A DNA stretch of 64,000 nt from Aporrectodea caliginosa (taxonomy: Eukaryota > Annelida > Clitellata > Crassiclitellata > Lumbricidae): the NCBI GenBank assembly GCA_020284085.1, contig JACEVL010000967.1:17501-81500 (forward strand), read 5' to 3'. The notes under the pieces were generated by a model. It was not told the origin of the DNA. It did no database searches and saw nothing but the letters and a program-made list of their open reading frames with translations. Of this stretch, positions 59,505-64,000 are shown piece by piece (the first letter of the stretch is position 1; every line of letters begins with the position of its first letter). The position numbers and the translations under genes were made by a program.

Positions 59505-59690
59505 TAAATAAGTAAGTAAGTACAATCTTTATTAACCAATTGCTAATCTCACTTTGGTGTGCAGGCATGACATAAAACAGTCTATTAGTAGAGTAACGCG
59601 TAAAACATGTTCCTAACTGGAACACAGCTGAGAAACGTGAATCCCATGTTCCTAACTGGAACACAGCTGAGACGCTCATTACCTATTGCA
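59505..59690 (-). mobile_element. LINE family 2 3' tail plus 39-bp duplication
   Basis: The minus strand reads ACACCAAAGTGAGATTAGCA, ATTGGTTAATAAAG and a (TTAC)n tail, matching 57400-57470 and 47925-47960. Upstream of it a 39-bp unit beginning CATGTTCCTAACTGGAACAC is present twice (59606 and 59645). Confidence 0.75.
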
Positions 59691-59898
59691 GATGGTTTAA
59701 ACAACTAGATTCAGGGTCACTACGCGGAGTTCATTAGCTGAAACAATTGCAGTATTTCTCAGTCACTCAGATTATTTCAACGGAGGATGAAAGACCGTTT
59801 TAGAATATATCCGAAATTTTATTACAGTAGGAATCTGTTCCGAAATAGGGGAGACTTTTTATGAGGAGATATTCTGGATACCTGTATATATATATATA

Positions 59899-59937
<39 letters not shown>

Positions 59938-60290
59938 TAGCAGTGTCACATTAGGGTCTTATTACGAAAATAAAGGCTAATGTTGGGTCTAAATGTAGAA
60001 GCAACTATATACAATATTATTATAAAAAACATATAAGGCTTTCGTTGTAAGTAAAACAGTAGGCAAGCGTGAAATGGCTATAGCGGAATGGCTCTAATTA
60101 TAGTCTATGCCGTTGGTAATGAATTGCCTCATGCTTCACTAATAATCAGCTGCACGCAGCGCATTGGCTAACTGCAGGACCACTGCAGCATCCAGCGACA
60201 GTGGCGTCTCTATTGACGTTCTAAGGCATCATTCACCGATCTTATTCAGCCCTCCTATTCAGTTGTCCATTCAAACATGTATACTGTATC
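59691..60290. other. (TA)n microsatellite and nothing else
   Basis: TA runs at 59885-59934; otherwise no feature. Confidence 0.6.
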
Positions 60291-60545
60291 ATTATACATA
60301 CAAACATGCATACATACAAACATACATGCATATATGCACAATGTGAATACATACAACATGTATTATATAGTATACACGCACATGCATGCACACAAACACA
60401 ATAGGCCTATATACATTTATGCATGCATTATAAACACATATACATGCATACGTAATATACGTACATGTATACATACCTATATATACACAGTCTATGCATG
60501 CATACATGCATACAAACATGCACACACATATACAGCCATATGAAC
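60291..60545. repeat. (CATA)n/TGCA microsatellite
   Basis: CATACATAC, CATGCATGCA and TATACA units; Tyr/Thr/His-rich ORFs are shadows. Confidence 0.85.
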
Positions 60546-61785
60546 CTCTGCGACACTAAATCAGTCCAGTTGTCTGCTCTTACCAGACACCACGTTTATA
60601 ACAGTATAAGAATGTCGGTATTTTCTGGGCGTGCGCACGACAATGCGTCTCTAATTTATATGGCGCTACTTGCGCTCGATAAGTGTGACGGAAACGAGAG
60701 ACGGCGGCGTCCTCTTTTGTTCGTATATTCAGTGAAAATGGATCCTTCCACGTGTCTTCGATTTCCAGCGGACTCCATCTGCTTTTGTATAAAGCGCTCA
60801 GATTTCATTGGGAGCTATTGTGAAGCATGTATGACCACAGAAACTGACTACACAATAATTATTATTGTAAGGAACCAAATGTCGTCTGCGATTTCATCCC
60901 TCCACCTATAGAAATGACCAGGGTGACAGACTTCCGAGTGATTTAAGTAACACCACATTCTGTATTGTAAGGGCGCGGTTAGCGTTTAGGGTTTGGAGCT
61001 AGGTCAAGTCGTTTGGCACAAAATGAGTTTTAAAACTGTATTATTGTTAATGAAGAGTTAACTAAAAGAAAAAAGATTTCGGTTAAATTAAATTTTCGTG
61101 TTGGGCTTCGGGGTTAGAGTTGGGTTGTGTAGTAGGTTTTAGGGTTCATTTTTAATAGATTGTGTGAATTAAGTTTCGCTTTAGGTCAGGATGGGTTAGT
61201 TAATGTTAAAGTATATTTAGGACTAGTCAGGGTTTAGGATTAGATTTCCGACCTAAAGGTTAGGTTTACTTTGGCATAGCGTTATTGGTTAAGATTTCGT
61301 CGTTAGATTTGTGGTTATAGTTTATGGTAGGCTAGTATGGTAGGCTAATACGGTCATGGCTATGGATATTATGGTAGGCCTACAGGTTCAAGATTCAAGA
61401 CGGTGAAGAAGTTTGGGCATTAATTTAAGTATTTGTTAATTTATCCATGTTACCCATAGGTTCTTCCGTTCATTCAGTGTTAAATCGCACCTTGAAGACA
61501 TGTGCTGCATGGTGCCTACATCTTACACGTGGCTTCTATAGCACGTACGCGCGTGCTTTCTTAATGGAGACAACTCACGCCCTGCAGTAATGAGAGACGT
61601 CTGTGAGGTTTGGAGATAATCAGAGGATGCTATTTAAAGACCGAAATAATTACATGTCGCTGGAGATTAGAGACACCGTCGTCTTTATTCCGTCTGTTCA
61701 AGTCTGACTATACAGCTAATTATAATAGAAAAAGAACGTTGCAGAAAAAGTAGACACAGACCAGATTTCGTCGTTGGCCCTATGT
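60546..61785. other. Two reverse LINE tails, otherwise nothing recognised
   Basis: CTAATTTATATGGCGCTACT (60651-60670) and TTTGTATAAAGCGCTCAGA (60784-60802) are minus-oriented 3' ends. Sequence at 61020-61400 is rich in GGTTAG/TTAGGG-like words, without a regular period. Confidence 0.5.
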
Positions 61786-61789
61786 GTTT

Positions 61790-61980
61790 ATTTATACATG
61801 CATACATATATATGCACGTATTCATGTATGTATGTATGTATGTATGTATATACGCATGTATGTATTTATGTATGTATATATATGTATGTATGAATGTATC
61901 TATAGATCTCCCTGTGGCCTGTACTTAGCGTTCAAATGGCGCAATATAAATTTGGAGCTTCCCATTACGATTACGATTCC
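61790..61980 (+). repeat. (TATG)n microsatellite and retroelement tail
   Basis: GTATGTATGTATGTATGTAT units to 61900, then GTTCAAATGGCGCAATATAA and ATTACGATTACGATT at 61930-61977, a LINE/SINE 3' end. Confidence 0.75.
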
Positions 61981-61990
61981 TCTGCTGCCA

Positions 61991-62433
61991 GTGGACACCG
62001 TGTGTATACCCTAAGGACACCATGGGTATACCCTAAGGACACCATTCGTATGTACCATAAGGACACCATGCGTGTACCATAAGGACACCATGCGTATACC
62101 ATAAGGACACCATGATATTCCCTAAGGACATCACGCGTGTACCCTTAGGACACCATGAGTATGCCCTAAGGACACCATGCGTATGCCATAAGGACACCAT
62201 GCGTATGCCCTAAGGACACCATGCGTATACCCTAAGGACACCACGCGTATACCCTAAGGACACCATGCGTATACCCTAAGGACACCATGCGTATACCCTA
62301 AGGACACCATGCGTATACCCTAAGGACACCATGCGTATGCCCTAAGGACACCATGCGTATACCTAAGGACACCATGCGTATACCCTAAGGACACCATGCG
62401 TATGCCCTAAGGACACCATGCGTATGCCCTAAG
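61991..62433. repeat. 22-bp tandem repeat, about 20 copies
   Basis: Unit GTATACCCTAAGGACACCAT plus GC; copies differ at one or two sites (CCATAAGG, ATGCCC, CACGCG) and a few are one base short. Not coding, since 22 breaks frame. Confidence 0.95.
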
Positions 62434-62803
62434 CTACAATAACCCCCATGCATCACTGTCTTACTCAACGTTCGCAATATCGTTGTACTCAACTTCCAAC
62501 GGTGAAGGTGTCAAATAGTCTGGTGCTTTCCTTACCCATGGGTGTCCGCAGAGGGATGAAGGGCAGCCTAGACATTCTGCACACCGGCTTATAGGAAATT
62601 GTATATATGCTACATATTTATTTTCGTGTGTAGGTCCATGCGATAAATGCGTTTGCCTACTGTTGCATTTGATTCTGTGCAGCAAACATTTTTCAAACTG
62701 TCTTAAACGCATCTGTTTAGATCACTTGCCAGGCGGTCAGCGTTTTCGTAAGGTATACTTAAAATGCACTGTATTAAGTGTCTCCGTATACATGCATTAT
62801 GCG
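62434..62803. other. Nothing recognised
   Basis: An 83-codon minus ORF without a family. CACTGTATTAAGTGTC at 62768-62783 resembles the tail variant near 16149. Confidence 0.5.
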
Positions 62804-63049
62804 TTAATAATAATAATAATAATAATATCTTTTCTTTAATTTAGCGCCTGACAAACGCACTGCGATGTACATTTACATGTTATGCAATTGAAACAATCTT
62901 AACTAGTTAACTACTAACAGAACAGACAGCCTGTAATACACGGCGCTAATAGCAGCCTACAAAGCAAATCCGCCCTACGGGGCTCGAACTCGGTACCTCT
63001 CGCTCTCTTCGCCAGATGTTATCCAACGCGCCACCGGACCCCCCCCCCA
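62804..63049 (-). mobile_element. tRNA-derived SINE, full length
   Basis: On the minus strand: A box GGTGGCGCGTTGG (63036-63024), B box GAGTTCGAGCC (62991-62981), a tRNA-unrelated body (GCTGCTATTAGCGCCGTGTA, GGCTGTCTGTTCTGTTAGTA), then GGCGCTAAATTAAAG and a (TTA)n tail ending at 62804. The A-to-B spacing fits a RNA polymerase III promoter. The 5' side has a run of G (63041-63049). Confidence 0.88.
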
Positions 63050-63174
63050 TTAACAGGTGGCTCGAGATTGTCACATCTGCCATAACCACTTGCATCCGAG
63101 TTTAAGGGCAGAGCCACGACGGGACCGCATCCGCCATTGTTTATTTAACTTTCAGAAATCACTTAATTAAATCC
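63050..63174. other. Nothing recognised
   Basis: Short spacer between repeats. Confidence 0.5.
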
Positions 63175-63420
63175 AGATGTGGCAGCAATGGTGTGAGATG
63201 TTAACGACTTCGTTTTCTTAGCCTCGGCATATGAAGGCGTTTGGCCAGTCCTCGAGCTTCCTCGCTGCCTAATCTTCCAACCAACAATTTGCGGTCATTG
63301 TACTCGTTTTAAGCCTACAGTCGAGTTCATTATATGGCGCAAGCGAGGCAAAAATCTCCATTGATTTTGGGTTGGAATCAGTGGTTTTCTGTGGAAAGAT
63401 CCACCCACAAACGTTAATCT
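63175..63420 (+). repeat. Dispersed repeat shared with 10417-10600
   Basis: See the entry at 10417; conserved words GTTAACGACTTCGT, CTCGGCATATGAAGGCG and, further on, TGGGTTGGAATCAG. It holds a reverse tail motif ATTATATGGCGC at 63330. Confidence 0.6.
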
Positions 63421-63569
63421 GATAAATTAGGGATGGTCACCCGCATCCACTTTTACATAGAAATCACTTACAGCGTTTACATTTGTACATAGAAATCGCT
63501 TACAAAATCTGTTGGTCTACAAAGCATACCCTGAGAGCCTACCAGAGAGAGCAAACTGCCTTAGCAAAG

Positions 63570-63779
63570 TAATAATAATATTTTCGTTTCATTGAAACAA
63601 TCCGGTTGACAAACCGCAACCGGTTACAGTGTACAATTATGCAATTGAAACAATACACATTACACAAGAACACAAATGACAGAAGACATAAATCTTAACT
63701 ACTAACAGAACAGACAGCCTGCAATACACGGCGCTAATAGCAGCCTACAAAGCATGTCCGCCCTACGGAGCTCGAACTC
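63570..63779 (-). mobile_element. tRNA-derived SINE, 5'-truncated at the B box
   Basis: Matches 62804-62991 on the same strand: GAGTTCGAGCTC (B box, 63780-63769), GGCTGCTATTAGCGCCGTGT, GGCTGTCTGTTCTGTTAGTA, GATTTATGTCTTCTG, and an ATTATTATTAC tail. The A-box part is missing. Confidence 0.82.
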
Positions 63780-64000
63780 CCCTAGTCGTTAGGGGCTTCT
63801 TGCCTTCGGCAATCGCAGCTACGCGCCTGCGGCGCTCGCAATTCCCCCCATTGCCCCCAACCAGACATTTTAGTAGGTACCCCCAACTTCTGAATCGTGG
63901 TTGCGCCCCTGGTCAGCAGATGACTTTCCCAGAAGGTACATTTTGCCGAACTAACGTGCAGAAGCTCCGCGCAGGAGAATCTAGTAGACGATAAAAACCT
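63780..64000. other. Nothing recognised; GC-richer end
   Basis: CCCCCATTGCCCCC and GTTGCGCCCCTGGTCAG at 63845-63917 look like the end of a DNA-element-type repeat, but no partner end is in the window. Confidence 0.4.

Noticed and set aside
60465..60911. 148-codon ORF
   Set aside because: Starts in a CATA microsatellite and runs through a reversed retroelement tail; no family resemblance.
61140..61330. Telomere-like TTAGGG words
   Set aside because: GGTTAG/TTAGGG words are scattered with no period and look like old AT/G-rich drift.
61991..62433. Interstitial telomere repeat or CRISPR-like array
   Set aside because: The CCCTAA word appears once per 22-bp unit with no TTAGGG run, and the repeats have no spacers; it is a plain satellite in an animal genome.

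Overview
This is eukaryotic (animal) DNA, and most of it is non-coding. The evidence is a class A FMRFamide-receptor-like GPCR split by a 13.7 kb intron, a ZIP zinc transporter, several families of degraded non-LTR retrotransposons (LINEs), tRNA-derived SINEs, hAT-type MITEs with 8-bp target duplications, and abundant micro- and minisatellites. The over-represented palindrome TAGGCCTA and the repeat content suggest a marine invertebrate. The species cannot be named from sequence alone.

Only two host genes are supported, both on the minus strand. (1) A FMRFamide-receptor-like GPCR: exon 1 (19544-19048) encodes the N-terminus to TM3 and ends inside the DRY motif; exon 2 (5319-4566) finishes DRY and encodes TM4-TM7 and the C-tail. 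The product is 416 residues. (2) An intact, uninterrupted ZIP-family (SLC39A1-3-like) transporter of 402 residues at 38146-36938.

The main discovery candidate is at 5291-5830, immediately upstream of GPCR exon 2. Eleven near-identical, exactly 50-bp tandem units each copy the intron/exon 2 boundary itself: a pyrimidine-rich 3' splice site followed by the first ~27 exon bases, encoding YIVICHPF. The receptor therefore has up to eleven candidate 3' splice sites, and only the unit nearest the exon gives an intact seven-helix receptor. The other ten lead to early stops.

Layout: 1-4500 simple repeats and two tRNA-like heads; 4566-19544 GPCR gene, its intron full of retroelement tails, minisatellites and microsatellites; 19.5-36.3 kb gene-poor DNA with repeat families, polypyrimidine tracts and LINE remnants; 36.3-38.2 kb ZIP gene with a hAT MITE just past its stop codon; 38.3-46.2 kb satellites, two more hAT copies and an inverted repeat pair; 47-53.5 kb CRE-like tandem repeats and LINE copies in both orientations; 53.6-64 kb microsatellites, LINE fragments, a 22-bp satellite and two tRNA-SINEs. 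A 3'-terminal signature resembling GGCGCTATATAAATG recurs about twenty times on both strands and marks LINE/SINE 3' ends. Repeat boundaries were judged by eye and are approximate unless a target duplication is cited.
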